Assembly (NCBI GenBank): GCA_002698425.1
Contig: NZXU01000118.1
Span: 6,726 to 23,185, forward strand
DNA length: 16,460 nucleotides
Direction: 5' to 3'
Source of the DNA: Ahrensia sp.
GTDB lineage: Bacteria > Pseudomonadota > Alphaproteobacteria > Rhizobiales > Rhizobiaceae
The notes beneath the pieces are model-generated. The model saw nothing but the letters and a program-made list of their open reading frames with translations, was not told where the DNA came from and did not search any database. This document shows positions 1-8,082 of the stretch, in pieces (position 1 is the stretch's first letter; the number at the start of each line of letters is the position of its first letter). Position numbers and translations under genes: made by a program.

Positions 1-87
1 GCGCTCACCTTCGACCGCATGTCGGAAGAGGAACTGCTGGCCGGTATCGAAGGCCTCGTTCCGCCGGAGAAATCCGACGATCTCTGA
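1..87 (+). CDS. rpoZ: RNA polymerase omega subunit, C-terminal part (5' end outside window)
   Basis: The window opens inside a reading frame whose last 28 residues are ALTFDRMSEEELLAGIEGLV followed by PPEKSDDL and TGA. The MSEEELL..GIEGLVPPEK tail is typical of rhizobial RpoZ, the small omega subunit that helps assemble and stabilise RNA polymerase by binding beta-prime. The position directly before rsh fits the usual rpoZ-rsh order; omega also contributes to the ppGpp binding site of polymerase in proteobacteria, so the adjacency makes functional sense. The N-terminal catalytic-core-binding part is not in the window. A hairpin terminator follows, suggesting that rsh is not simply read through from rpoZ. 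Identification relies on the tail sequence and on context. Confidence 0.85.
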   Translation, partial: ALTFDRMSEEELLAGIEGLVPPEKSDDL

Positions 88-134
88 TCGGCCCGTACGC
101 CTTCAAGGCAGCGCCAGGAATGGTTATATTGAAG

Positions 135-163
135 CGCGCGGACGATCCTGTCCGCGCGTTTTT
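135..163 (+). terminator. Rho-independent terminator after rpoZ
   Basis: A perfect 9-bp stem (CGCGCGGAC at 135-143 paired with GTCCGCGCG at 150-158) has a 6-base loop and is followed by five T residues (159-163), then a further T-rich stretch. It lies 48 bases after the rpoZ stop and 22 bases before the rsh start. Confidence 0.85.
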
Positions 164-184
164 CTTGTTTGGGATTTCGCGTAA

Positions 185-2446
185 ATGATGCGCCAGGTCG
201 AGCTTGTCGAACGCATTCAGCGTTACAAGCCGCAGGTCAACGAAGCACTGCTGAACAAGGCGTATGTCTACGCCATGCAGAAGCACGGCGACCAGAAACG
301 CGCATCCGGCGACCCGTATTTCTCCCATCCGCTCGAAGTCGCCGCGATCCTCACCGACATGCGCCTCGACGAGAGCACGGTCGCGGTCGGTCTCCTGCAC
401 GACACGATCGAGGACACCACGGCCACGCGCCGCGAGATCGAGGAGATGTTCGGCGACGACATCGGCCGTCTCGTCGACGGGCTGACCAAGCTGAAGAAGC
501 TCGACCTCGTCTCCAAGCGCGCCGCGCAGGCCGAGAACCTGCGCAAATTGCTGCTCGCCATCGCCGATGATGTGCGCGTCCTTTTGGTGAAGCTCGCCGA
601 CCGGCTGCACAATATGCGCACGCTCGATTTCGTGCCGCCGCACAAGCGCGCCCGCATCGCCGAGGAGACGATGGACATCTATGCGCCGCTGGCCGGACGC
701 ATGGGCATGCAGGACATGCGCGAGGAACTGGAGGAGCTGGCGTTCCGCCACATCAATCCGGAAGCGCACCGCACCATCACCGACCGGCTGGCCGAACTCG
801 GCGAATACAACCGCGAAACGCTCGGCGAGATCACCGAAACGCTGAAGAACCTGCTTGGCGCCAACGGCATCGAGGCGGAGGTCTACAGCCGCCAGAAGAA
901 GCCGTGGTCGGTCTTCCGCAAGATGGAATCGAAGGCGCTGTCCTTCGAGCAGTTGTCCGACGTCTTCGGCTTCCGCATCATCGTCGAGAATGTCGATGAC
1001 TGCTACCGCGCGCTCGGCATCGTCCATCGCAAGTGGAACACCGTCCCCGGCCGCTTCAAGGACTATATCTCGACGCCGAAGCAGAACGACTACCGGTCCA
1101 TCCACACGACCATTGTCGGCCCGTCCAAGCAGCGCGTCGAATTGCAGATCCGCACCCGCGAGATGCATGAGGTCGCCGAATACGGCGTCGCCGCACATGC
1201 GATCTACAAGGACAAGGGCGCGGCCGCGAAGGCGAACGGCCATGACGAGGCGGATTTCGCCCTGTCGAAGGATTCCAACGCTTACGCATGGTTACGACGC
1301 ACGATTGAATCGCTTTCGGAAGGCGACAACCCGGAGGAATTCCTCGAGCACACCAAGCTCGAACTGTTCCAGGACCAGGTCTTCTGCTTCACGCCCAAGG
1401 GCCGCCTGATCGCGCTGCCGCGCGGCGCCACGCCGGTCGACTTCGCCTATGCGGTCCACACCGACATCGGCAATTCCTGCGTCGGCGCGAAGATCAACGG
1501 CCGCATCATGCCGCTCGTCACCCGCCTGCAGAACGGCGACGAGGTCGAGGTCGTGCGCTCCAATGCGCAGACCCCGCCGGCGGCGTGGGAGCATGTCGTT
1601 GTCACCGGCAAGGCGCGCTCGGCGATCCGCCGCGCCTCGCGCATGGCCGTGCGCAAGCAATATGCCGGCCTCGGTCACCGCATTCTCGAACGCGCCTTCG
1701 AGCGCGCCGGCAAGGAATTCTCCAAGGACATCCTCAAGCAGGGCGTCCGCCGTCTCGGCCACAAGGAGGTCGAGGATGCGCTGGCCGCCGTCGGGCGAGG
1801 GGAGATCCCCTCCGACGATGTCGTCCGCGCCGTCTTCCCCGACTACCAGGATGCGCGCAGCGCCTCGGTGCCCGCCGGCGGCGTCGAGGGCGACGGCTGG
1901 TTCAACCTGACCAACGCCACCGGCATGATGTTCCGCATCCCCGGCAACACCGGCCCTCAGGACGATCAGGGCGCGGCGACGCGCGAGGCGATGAACCGGG
2001 CGATCCCGATCCGCGGCGCGGCAAGCGACATGCCGGTGCGGTTCTCGCCGGAAGGCGCGGTGCCGGGCGACCGCATCATCGGCATTTCGACGCCCGGCAA
2101 GGGCATCACCATCTATCCCATCCAGTCGCCCGCATTGGCCGCCTATGACGACCAGCCGGAACGCTGGATCGACGTGCGCTGGGATCTCGAAGGGCTCGAT
2201 CGGCAGCGTTTCTCCGCCCAGATCATCGTCACCGCGATCAACGCGCCGGGCTCGCTGGCGGAAATCGCCAAGATCATCGGCGACCAGGGCGCCAACATCC
2301 ACACGCTGTCGATGGTCCGTACGGCCCCGGATTTCACCGAGATGATATTCGATCTCGAAGTCTGGGACCTGAAGCATCTGAGCGGCGTTATCGCGCGTCT
2401 GCGCGACGCCGAGGCGGTCTCGACGGTCGAACGGTCGAGCGGATAA
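185..2446 (+). CDS. rsh: Bifunctional (p)ppGpp synthetase/hydrolase, RelA/SpoT family (Rsh)
   Basis: This 753-residue protein makes and degrades the stringent-response alarmones pppGpp and ppGpp. The N-terminal HD hydrolase domain (about 20-160) keeps its metal and catalytic residues: H48 in SHP, H72-D73 with E76-D77 in HDTIED, and D139 with N143 in DRLHN. The synthetase domain (about 230-345) shows FGFRII at 261-266, RFKDYISTPKQNDYRSIHT around 290-308 and ELQIRT at 319-324. The RFKD at 290-293, rather than the EFDD of monofunctional RelA, is the form seen in bifunctional enzymes. A TGS domain follows (about 398-458), and a C-terminal ACT domain ends the protein (about 675-750, with APGSLAEIAKIIGDQGANI). 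The length matches rhizobial Rsh proteins. The ATG at 185 starts the conserved N-terminus MMRQVELVER; a weak GGGA lies 10 bases upstream. Alphaproteobacteria commonly carry a single Rsh, so this is probably the main stringent-response enzyme. Confidence 0.96.
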   Translation: MMRQVELVERIQRYKPQVNEALLNKAYVYAMQKHGDQKRASGDPYFSHPLEVAAILTDMRLDESTVAVGLLHDTIEDTTATRREIEEMFGDDIGRLVDGLTKLKKLDLVSKRAAQAENLRKLLLAIADDVRVLLVKLADRLHNMRTLDFVPPHKRARIAEETMDIYAPLAGRMGMQDMREELEELAFRHINPEAHRTITDRLAELGEYNRETLGEITETLKNLLGANGIEAEVYSRQKKPWSVFRKMESKALSFEQLSDVFGFRIIVENVDDCYRALGIVHRKWNTVPGRFKDYISTPKQNDYRSIHTTIVGPSKQRVELQIRTREMHEVAEYGVAAHAIYKDKGAAAKANGHDEADFALSKDSNAYAWLRRTIESLSEGDNPEEFLEHTKLELFQDQVFCFTPKGRLIALPRGATPVDFAYAVHTDIGNSCVGAKINGRIMPLVTRLQNGDEVEVVRSNAQTPPAAWEHVVVTGKARSAIRRASRMAVRKQYAGLGHRILERAFERAGKEFSKDILKQGVRRLGHKEVEDALAAVGRGEIPSDDVVRAVFPDYQDARSASVPAGGVEGDGWFNLTNATGMMFRIPGNTGPQDDQGAATREAMNRAIPIRGAASDMPVRFSPEGAVPGDRIIGISTPGKGITIYPIQSPALAAYDDQPERWIDVRWDLEGLDRQRFSAQIIVTAINAPGSLAEIAKIIGDQGANIHTLSMVRTAPDFTEMIFDLEVWDLKHLSGVIARLRDAEAVSTVERSSG

Positions 2447-2476
2447 CACAACAGACAACAGGCAGGAACGGAACGC

Positions 2477-3067
2477 ATGGCAAGCGAGATGACGACCGAG
2501 GACGTGCTGGCGGTATTCGAAAGCGCAGGCGCGGTGCTGCGCGGACATTTCATCCTGACATCGGGGCTGCGCAGCCCGGTCTTCCTGCAGAAGGCCCGCG
2601 TCTTCATGCATCCCGACAAGACCGAAAAGCTGTGCCGCGCCCTTGCAGACAAAATCAAGGCGGCCGGTCTCGGCCAGATCGATTATGTTGTCGGTCCGGC
2701 GGTCGGCGGCATCATTCCCGCCTATGAGACCTCGCGGCATCTTGGCGCGCCCGCGATCTGGGTGGAGCGCGAGGACGGCGTTTTCCGGTTGCGCCGCTTC
2801 GAGATGGAGAAGGGCGCGCGCGTCGTCATCATCGAGGATATCGTCACCACCGGCCTTTCCATCCGCGAAACCGTCGAAAGCCTGCGTGCGCTCGGCGCCG
2901 AAGTGCTTGCCGCCGGCTGCCTGATCGATCGCTCGGCGGGCAAGGCCGAGGTCGGCGTGCCGCTGATCGCGCTCGCCGAATATGAGGTGCCGGCCTTTTC
3001 GGCAGACAAATTGCCGCCGGAATTGGCTGCGATACCGGCGGTCAAACCGGGAAGCCGGAGCCTGTGA
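2477..3067 (+). CDS. pyrE: Orotate phosphoribosyltransferase (PyrE)
   Basis: This 196-residue cytosolic enzyme of pyrimidine synthesis converts orotate and PRPP to orotidine 5'-monophosphate and pyrophosphate. The PRPP-binding signature [11 protein letters not shown] lies at residues 116-126, the acidic pair E120-D121 being the key ribose-phosphate contacts. The early segment [17 protein letters not shown] (23-39) and [16 protein letters not shown] (72-87) are characteristic of the family. The start at 2477 follows an AGGAACGGA Shine-Dalgarno-like stretch and lies 30 bases after the rsh stop; an in-frame ATG at 2489 is an alternative. The C-terminus [10 protein letters not shown] is typical of the paralogue found beside rsh in rhizobia. 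Some rhizobia also encode a second, more divergent PyrE elsewhere, so this copy may not be the only one in the genome. Confidence 0.92.
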   Translation: MASEMTTEDVLAVFESAGAVLRGHFILTSGLRSPVFLQKARVFMHPDKTEKLCRALADKIKAAGLGQIDYVVGPAVGGIIPAYETSRHLGAPAIWVEREDGVFRLRRFEMEKGARVVIIEDIVTTGLSIRETVESLRALGAEVLAAGCLIDRSAGKAEVGVPLIALAEYEVPAFSADKLPPELAAIPAVKPGSRSL

Positions 3068-3192
3068 GCGTGACGCAGCCGCGCAGGCGGCTTGATGCGC
3101 AGTTCCCGGATCACTATTTCTTCATCGGTTACCATGCGTTGAGGAATGCCCGTTACGCGTGGATCGATGAACTTGTTGCAGGTACGACCTGA
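3064..3192 (+). CDS. Possible 42-residue ORF bridging pyrE and the DUF2062 gene (doubtful)
   Basis: A GTG at 3064 overlaps the pyrE stop as GTGA. The frame stays open for 42 codons and ends in TGA at 3190-3192, immediately followed by the ATG of the DUF2062 gene. The peptide would begin [21 protein letters not shown] recognise no family. Against its being real: the codons are atypical for the region (TTG, AGG, several AT-rich codons) and it may simply be a spacer. For it: both junctions have the spacing seen in coupled genes in this operon. It fills the 125-base gap between pyrE and the next gene, where I see no terminator or clear promoter. Confidence 0.2.
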   Translation: MSVTQPRRRLDAQFPDHYFFIGYHALRNARYAWIDELVAGTT

Positions 3193-3765
3193 ATGATCTT
3201 GGGACGCAGGGAACGCGAGAATTGGCGCAGAAGATTTCGCGTCTGGATGTTTCCGCGCCGTAATTACTCGCGATCCTTCCGCTACTACTGGAAGCGCATG
3301 CTGCGCATCAAGGCGACGCCGCATGCGATCGCCGCCGGCGTGGCGGCAGGCGCTTTCGCCTCCTTCACGCCCTTCATGGGCCTGCATTTCATCCTCGCTT
3401 TCGTGCTCGCCTGGCTGATGGCCGGCAACATGATCGCCGCCGCGCTCGGCACCGCCGTCGGCAATCCGCTGACCTTCCCGGCGATCTGGGCCGCGACGCA
3501 TGGCACCGGTTCGGCGATCCTCGGCATGACCGAGGGAGAGCAGACGCCGATCAAGCTCGGTTCCATGCTGCATGACGGCGCCATTCTCGACCTCTGGGAT
3601 CCGATCCTGAAACCGATGGTGGTCGGCGGCGTGCCGCTCGGCCTCGTCTGCGGTACGGTGCTCTACATCCTGACCCGCGCCGCGGTGTCCGCGTTCCAGC
3701 ATCGCCGCCGCACCCATTTCGAATCGCGCCAGCCCGTCGCCGACAATCCGGAGGTCGAGGCGTGA
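3193..3765 (+). CDS. DUF2062 family inner-membrane protein
   Basis: This 190-residue protein belongs to the DUF2062 family, whose function is unknown. Residues 1-40 are strongly basic (Arg and Lys rich), as is typical. The family core [20 protein letters not shown] begins at residue 42, is followed by a hydrophobic segment (about 66-88) and by [10 protein letters not shown] (90-99), and a last hydrophobic segment lies at about 143-162. The C-terminal tail is polar. The start at 3193 gives [11 protein letters not shown], which matches how rhizobial members begin; it follows directly on an upstream TGA, and no strong Shine-Dalgarno is visible. The stop overlaps the start of acpS (GTGA). The place between pyrE and acpS is conserved in rhizobia, but this does not define a role. 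Confidence 0.85.
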   Translation: MILGRRERENWRRRFRVWMFPRRNYSRSFRYYWKRMLRIKATPHAIAAGVAAGAFASFTPFMGLHFILAFVLAWLMAGNMIAAALGTAVGNPLTFPAIWAATHGTGSAILGMTEGEQTPIKLGSMLHDGAILDLWDPILKPMVVGGVPLGLVCGTVLYILTRAAVSAFQHRRRTHFESRQPVADNPEVEA

Positions 3766-4172
3766 TCATCGGCCTTGGCAGCGATCTGATCGACATTCGT
3801 CGTGTCGAAAAGTCGCTGGAACGGTTCGGGGACAGGTTCGTCCAGCGCGTCTTCACCGAAATCGAGCAGGCGAAATCCGACCGCCGCCGCCTGCGCGCAG
3901 CGTCCTACGCCAAGCGCTTCGCCGCCAAGGAGGCCTGCGCCAAGGCGCTCGGCACCGGCATGTCGAAAGGCGTGTTCTGGCGCGACATGGGCGTCGTCAA
4001 CCTGCCGGGCGGCAAGCCGACCATGCAACTGACCGGCGGCGCGGCCGAGCGGTTGCAGGAAATGATGCCGGCCGGCCACAAGCCGGTCATCCATCTCACA
4101 ATCACCGACGACATGCCGCTCGCCCAGGCATTCGTCATCATCGAAGCGCTGCCGGACGGGACCGGCGGTTGA
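3762..4172 (+). CDS. acpS: Holo-[acyl-carrier-protein] synthase
   Basis: AcpS transfers 4'-phosphopantetheine from coenzyme A to the active-site serine of acyl carrier protein, activating it for fatty acid synthesis. The 136-residue protein begins [16 protein letters not shown], with the metal-binding D8, and contains [16 protein letters not shown] (51-66) with the second ligand E57; these are the two hallmark motifs of the family. It is translated from a GTG that overlaps the preceding TGA by four bases, implying translational coupling to the DUF2062 gene. The length is normal for alphaproteobacterial AcpS. The next gene, lepB, begins after a gap of 90 bases that holds a small hairpin. Confidence 0.95.
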   Translation: MIIGLGSDLIDIRRVEKSLERFGDRFVQRVFTEIEQAKSDRRRLRAASYAKRFAAKEACAKALGTGMSKGVFWRDMGVVNLPGGKPTMQLTGGAAERLQEMMPAGHKPVIHLTITDDMPLAQAFVIIEALPDGTGG

Positions 4173-4193
4173 TCTCCGGAATCGGCAATTGCG

Positions 4194-4211
4194 GCCTTTC
4201 CGCCGAAAGGC
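4194..4211 (+). other. Small hairpin between acpS and lepB
   Basis: GCCTTTC (4194-4200) and GAAAGGC (4205-4211) form a perfect 7-bp stem with a CGCC loop. No T-run follows, so it is not a convincing intrinsic terminator. It could be an mRNA processing or stability element in the acpS-lepB spacer. Confidence 0.4.
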
Positions 4212-4262
4212 TAAGACCGGTCGCGCGGGGATGGCGCAACCATAATTACGGGACGAAATTTC

Positions 4263-5006
4263 GTGGCTGAAAAGACCGAAACCAAGCAAAGTTCACTGGG
4301 CGAGATCATCTCGGTCATCATTCAGGCGCTGATCCTCGCGCTGGTGATCCGCACGCTGCTTTTCCAGCCTTTCTCGATCCCCTCGGGGTCCATGCGGCCG
4401 ACGCTTCTGGAAGGCGACTATCTGTTCGTCTCGAAGTTCTCCTACGGCTATTCCTACGCATCCCTGCCGTTCGCGCCGAAAATCTTCTCCGGCCGCATCT
4501 GGGAAGGAAAGCCCGAGCGCGGCGATGTCGCCGTCTTCAAGCATCCGGTTTCCGGCGTCGACTACATCAAGCGCGTGATCGGCCTGCCGGGCGACCGCAT
4601 CCAGATGCGCGACGGCCAGCTCTTCATCAATGACGAGCCCGTCAAGCGCGAACTCGCGGGCCAGATCGACAATCCGGACATCACCGAGAAATTCGGCCCC
4701 GTCGACGTCTACACGGAAACGCTGCCGAACGGCATTTCCTACCGCACGCTCGACCTCAATCCGAATTCCGCCGCCGACAACACGCGCGAATTCGTGGTGC
4801 CGGAAGGCGATTACTTCATGATGGGCGACAACCGCGACAACTCCAACGACAGCCGCTTTGGCGTCGGCTACGTGCCGCTGGAGAATTTCGTCGGCCGCGC
4901 TAACATCATCTTCTTCTCGATTTCCGGCGGCGCGTCGCCGCTCGAGATCTGGCGCTGGCCGTCGGAACTGCGTCTCGGCCGCTTCTTCAGCTCCGCAGAA
5001 GGATGA
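4263..5006 (+). CDS. lepB: Signal peptidase I
   Basis: This 247-residue inner-membrane serine protease removes signal peptides from exported proteins. One transmembrane helix lies near residues 13-33. The catalytic Ser43 sits in IPSGSMRPTLLEGDY and the general-base Lys103 in YIKRVIGLPGDRI, giving the Ser/Lys dyad of the S26 family. The C-terminal box GDNRDNSNDSR is at 188-198. The protein starts with GTG at 4263, preceded by GGGA at 4250-4253. The start codon is overlapped by the perfect 12-bp palindrome ACGAAATTTCGT (4253-4264), which might fold over the initiation site. The stop overlaps the rnc start as ATGA. The lepB-rnc-era order is widely conserved in proteobacteria. Confidence 0.96.
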   Translation: MAEKTETKQSSLGEIISVIIQALILALVIRTLLFQPFSIPSGSMRPTLLEGDYLFVSKFSYGYSYASLPFAPKIFSGRIWEGKPERGDVAVFKHPVSGVDYIKRVIGLPGDRIQMRDGQLFINDEPVKRELAGQIDNPDITEKFGPVDVYTETLPNGISYRTLDLNPNSAADNTREFVVPEGDYFMMGDNRDNSNDSRFGVGYVPLENFVGRANIIFFSISGGASPLEIWRWPSELRLGRFFSSAEG

Positions 5007-5719
5007 CGAAGGCGCAAGCCGGCCCCCGCATTCCACCGGATACGTTGCGGCGCCTGGAAGAGATCACCGGCCACAAGTTCGCAGACGCCGAACGCCTCGA
5101 CCGGGCGCTGACCCATGCCAGCGCCCGCGGCCGGGGAGGGCGCGACTATGAACGGCTGGAATTCCTCGGTGATCGCGTGCTCGGACTGTGCGTCGCCGAA
5201 ATGCTGTTCGCGCAGTTCCAGGCCGCCGACGAGGGCGAGCTTTCCGTCCGCCTCAACCAACTCGTCAATGCCGACACGCTGGCCGAGGTCGCCGACGAAC
5301 TGTCGCTGAACGATTTCATCCGCACCGGCTCGGATGTCCGCCAGCTGCGCGACACCCATCGCAAGAACCTGCGCGCCGATGTCGTCGAATCGCTGATCGC
5401 GACGATCTATCTCGAAGGCGGGCTGGAAGCGGTGCGTCCCTTCATCCGCCGCTACTGGGCCGAGCGCGCGGCCAATGCGGAAGCCGCCCGCCGCGACGCC
5501 AAGACCGAATTGCAGGAATGGGCGCATCAGGCCCATGGCGTGACGCCGGCCTACAAGGTCATCGCCCGCACGGGCCCCGACCACGATCCCGTCTTCACGG
5601 TCTCGGTCACGGTCGGCGCGATGAAACCGGAAACGGCCGAGGGCCGTTCCAAACGAATCGCCGAACAGGCGGCCGCGTCCCGCATGCTGGTGCGCGAAAA
5701 GGTACGAGACGATGACTGA
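5003..5719 (+). CDS. rnc: Ribonuclease III
   Basis: RNase III cleaves double-stranded RNA in rRNA processing and mRNA turnover. The 238-residue protein has the endonuclease signature ERLEFLGDRVLGL (about 50-62), with acidic residues E50, E53 and D57, and a second acidic pair D126 and E129 in ADVVESLIATIYLEGG. A double-stranded-RNA-binding domain follows from about residue 165 and ends with GRSKRIAEQAAASRML. Its ATG overlaps the lepB stop (ATGA), and its own 3' end overlaps era by eight bases. No defects are visible. In many bacteria RNase III autoregulates its operon by cleaving its leader; I see no specific leader hairpin here because the gene begins within lepB. Confidence 0.96.
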   Translation: MTKAQAGPRIPPDTLRRLEEITGHKFADAERLDRALTHASARGRGGRDYERLEFLGDRVLGLCVAEMLFAQFQAADEGELSVRLNQLVNADTLAEVADELSLNDFIRTGSDVRQLRDTHRKNLRADVVESLIATIYLEGGLEAVRPFIRRYWAERAANAEAARRDAKTELQEWAHQAHGVTPAYKVIARTGPDHDPVFTVSVTVGAMKPETAEGRSKRIAEQAAASRMLVREKVRDDD

Positions 5720-6626
5720 TACGCCCGAAACGCCGACCCGCTCCGGCTTTGTCGCCCTGATCGGCGCGCCGAATGCCGGCAAGTCGACCCTCGTCAACCA
5801 GCTGGTCGGCGCCAAGGTCTCGATCGTCACCCACAAGGTGCAGACGACGCGCGCGCTGGTGCGCGGCATTGCGACGGTCGACAACACCCAGATCGTCCTC
5901 ATGGACACGCCCGGCGTCTTCGCGCCGAAGCGCCGCCTCGACCGCGCCATGGTCACGACCGCCTGGTCGGGCGCCCGCGACGCCGATATCGTCCTGGTGT
6001 TGATCGACGCGCGCAAGGGCATCCGCGAGGACGAGGAGCGTATCATCGAAATGCTCCCCTCGATCCGGCAGCCCAAATGGCTGATCCTCAACAAGGTCGA
6101 CACGGTCGAGCCGCCGAAACTGCTCGAACTGGCCAAGGAACTGAACGAGCGCGCCGAGTTCGCCGAGACCTTCATGATCTCGGCGCTCGGCGGATCGGGC
6201 TGCAAGGATCTTCTCGACAAGATCGCCGCCACCGTCCCGGAAGGCCCCTGGTACTATCCCGAGGACCAGATCTCCGACCTGCCGATGCGCCAGCTCGCCG
6301 CCGAGATCACCCGCGAGAAGCTCTATCTGCGCCTGCATCAGGAGCTTCCCTATTCCTCCACCGTCGAGACGGAGAGCTGGGAGGAGAAGAAGGACGGCTC
6401 GGTGAAGATCCAGCAGGTGGTCTATGTCGAACGCGACAGCCAGAAGAAGATCGTGCTCGGCCGCAAGGGCGAGACGATCAAGGCCATCGGCCAGGCCGCC
6501 CGCAAGGAGATCGCCGAGATCCTCGAACAGCCGGTCCACCTCTTCCTCTTCGTCAAGGTGCGCGAGAACTGGGGCAACGATCCCGAGCGTTATCGCGAGA
6601 TGGGGCTGGACTTTTCCGCCGACTGA
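5712..6626 (+). CDS. era: GTPase Era (30S ribosome assembly)
   Basis: Era is an essential GTPase that binds the 3' end of 16S rRNA during small-subunit maturation. The 304-residue protein shows the G-domain motifs in order: Walker A GAPNAGKST (18-26), DTPG (65-68) and NKVD (127-130). The C-terminal KH domain has its GxxG loop as GRKG (250-253), within VLGRKGETIKAIGQAARKEI. The ATG at 5712 lies within the end of rnc (eight-base overlap), matching the coupled rnc-era arrangement seen in many proteobacteria. The length is close to that of E. coli Era (301). recO follows after 15 bases. Confidence 0.97.
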   Translation: MTDTPETPTRSGFVALIGAPNAGKSTLVNQLVGAKVSIVTHKVQTTRALVRGIATVDNTQIVLMDTPGVFAPKRRLDRAMVTTAWSGARDADIVLVLIDARKGIREDEERIIEMLPSIRQPKWLILNKVDTVEPPKLLELAKELNERAEFAETFMISALGGSGCKDLLDKIAATVPEGPWYYPEDQISDLPMRQLAAEITREKLYLRLHQELPYSSTVETESWEEKKDGSVKIQQVVYVERDSQKKIVLGRKGETIKAIGQAARKEIAEILEQPVHLFLFVKVRENWGNDPERYREMGLDFSAD

Positions 6627-6641
6627 CGCAATCTCCGCGCC

Positions 6642-7391
6642 ATGGAATGGCGGGATCGCGGTATCATCATCGGAACGCGCAGGCATGGCGAGACAAGCCT
6701 GATCCTGGAAGCGATGACCGAACAGCGCGGCCGTCACCTGGGGCTCGTGCGCGGCGGCCGTTCGCGCAAGCAGCAGCCGCTGCTGCAGCCCGGAAACGAG
6801 GTCGAACTGACCTGGCGCGCGCGCCTTGCCGATCATCTCGGCACGTTCCAGGTCGAGCCGCTGGCGCTTTCCGCCGCCCGGCTGATGGAAGAGCCGTCCG
6901 GCATCTACGGTATCCAGCTTCTCGCCAGCCATTTGCGCCTGCTGCCCGAACGCGACCGGCATTCCGAACTGTTCCGCGCCATGGAAGTCGTCATCGAGCA
7001 TCTCTGTGAGCCGGAGATCGCCGGGCCGCTGATGGTCCGCTTCGAACTGCGCCTGCTGGAGGAATTGGGCTTCGGCCTCGATCTTTCGGCCTGCGCGGGA
7101 ACCGGCCAGCGCAACGACCTGATCTATGTGTCGCCGAAAACCGGCCGCGCCGTCAGCCGCCTTGCAGGCGATCCTTGGAAGGACAAGCTCATGGCGCTGC
7201 CGGCCTTTCTCGGCGGCCAGCCCTCGGCGGTGCCGACGCCCGCTGAAATGGCCGCCGCCTTCGATCTGACAGCCTTTTTCCTTCGCCGCCATGTCTATGA
7301 GCCGCGCGCCGTCAAGGAGCCCGACGCCCGCGCCGGCTTCATCGCCGCGGTCGGCCGGGCCTTTTCAGAAAACAGGGAGCATAGCCCGTGA
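6642..7391 (+). CDS. recO: DNA repair protein RecO
   Basis: RecO works with RecF and RecR to load RecA onto SSB-coated single-stranded DNA. The 249-residue protein begins MEWRDRGIIIGTRRHGETSL, the conserved N-terminal OB-fold of the family, followed by the basic LVRGGRSRKQQPLLQPGNEV region. The C-terminal helical part contains LLEELGFGLDLSACAGTG and DLIYVSPKTGRAVS, also characteristic. Only one cysteine is present in the region where some RecO proteins have a four-cysteine zinc finger, so a zinc site is unlikely. It lies 15 bases after era in the conserved era-recO order, and its stop overlaps the next start by four bases (GTGA). Confidence 0.93.
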   Translation: MEWRDRGIIIGTRRHGETSLILEAMTEQRGRHLGLVRGGRSRKQQPLLQPGNEVELTWRARLADHLGTFQVEPLALSAARLMEEPSGIYGIQLLASHLRLLPERDRHSELFRAMEVVIEHLCEPEIAGPLMVRFELRLLEELGFGLDLSACAGTGQRNDLIYVSPKTGRAVSRLAGDPWKDKLMALPAFLGGQPSAVPTPAEMAAAFDLTAFFLRRHVYEPRAVKEPDARAGFIAAVGRAFSENREHSP

Positions 7392-7918
7392 GCGAATCGA
7401 ACAACGAGATCATGCCCGGCATGGCCGCAATCGGCGGCTTCGGCCCGATTCCGCTCGCCGCCTATCACGACATGACCGGGCTGGAGATCCTGCGGGCCAT
7501 CATCTCCGGCGATCTGCCCGCGCCGCCCATCTCGAAGGTCCTGACATTCGCCCTGACGGAAGCCGACGAGGGCAGGGTGGTCTTCAAGGGCGTGCCCAGG
7601 GCCGACTACCTCAATCCGGGCGGAACGGTGCATGGCGGCTGGACCGCGACGATCATGGATTCCGCACTCGCCTGCGTCGTTCATTCCATGCTCAAGAAGG
7701 GCGAGGCCCTGACGACGACGGAGTTCAAGGTCAACATGCTGCGCCCCGTCCTGCCGGATATGGGGGAACTCACCTGCGAGGCCAATATCGTCACCCGCGG
7801 GCGAACCATCGGTGTTTCGGAAGCCCGCCTGACCGACAGGAACGGCAAGCTGCTCGCCTTTGGCACGGAAACCTGCTCGATCTTCCCGGCGCGCGCAAAG
7901 CCCGAAAACGCCTCATGA
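7388..7918 (+). CDS. PaaI-type hotdog-fold acyl-CoA thioesterase
   Basis: This 176-residue protein resembles PaaI/YbgC-like thioesterases, which hydrolyse acyl- or aryl-CoA thioesters. The active-site segment NPGGTVHGGWTATIMDSALA begins at residue 76, with HGG at 82-84 and the acidic D91 on the central helix of the hotdog fold. A second conserved stretch, TTTEFKVNMLRPVLP, forms the beta sheet. The substrate cannot be deduced from sequence. It starts with GTG at 7388 overlapping the recO stop (GTGA), so it is likely the last gene of the long housekeeping transcript. No terminator is evident after its stop at 7918. Confidence 0.8.
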   Translation: MSESNNEIMPGMAAIGGFGPIPLAAYHDMTGLEILRAIISGDLPAPPISKVLTFALTEADEGRVVFKGVPRADYLNPGGTVHGGWTATIMDSALACVVHSMLKKGEALTTTEFKVNMLRPVLPDMGELTCEANIVTRGRTIGVSEARLTDRNGKLLAFGTETCSIFPARAKPENAS

Positions 7919-7959
7919 TTTCGGTCTTTTCATTCCGTAGGGTGATGTCGTTCGTGGCG

Positions 7960-7980
7960 ATATGTTATAAAATAACATAT
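7960..7980. promoter_or_regulatory. AT-rich 21-bp palindrome, candidate Zur (zinc) operator
   Basis: ATATGTTAT (7960-7968) and ATAACATAT (7972-7980) form a perfect 9-bp inverted repeat around AAA. The core ATGTTATA-N-AATAACAT differs at one base from the proteobacterial Zur consensus half-sites ATGTTATA-N-TATAACAT as I recall it. It lies about 100 bases upstream of the alkaline phosphatase start and 41 bases after the preceding stop. The TATAAA in its centre could be part of a -10 element, so that a bound repressor would block polymerase. The operator assignment is inference from the motif. Confidence 0.6.
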
Positions 7981-8082
7981 TGATATCGAAGGACTTTTCC
8001 CTGTCGCCGTTATCCAATTGTCACGCACGGCGGATACGAGGCGGAAGACGACCATCGTCATCCATCACACAGGGAGACACCC

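Noticed and set aside
102..130. Promoter-like TTCAAG and TATATT before rsh
   Set aside because: The -35 match is poor and the transcript would start inside the rpoZ terminator hairpin, so I do not call it.
5..1243. Long minus-strand open frame opposite rsh, and many similar antisense frames across the window
   Set aside because: High-GC codon usage on the coding strand produces long antisense frames. No conserved motifs appear in them, and the opposite strand encodes recognised proteins.
8001..8024. Possible Pho box (CTGTCGC and TTGTCAC) before the alkaline phosphatase gene
   Set aside because: The two half-sites are 17 bases apart rather than the 11-base repeat spacing of PhoB boxes, and the intervening sequence does not match, so PhoB control is not supported.
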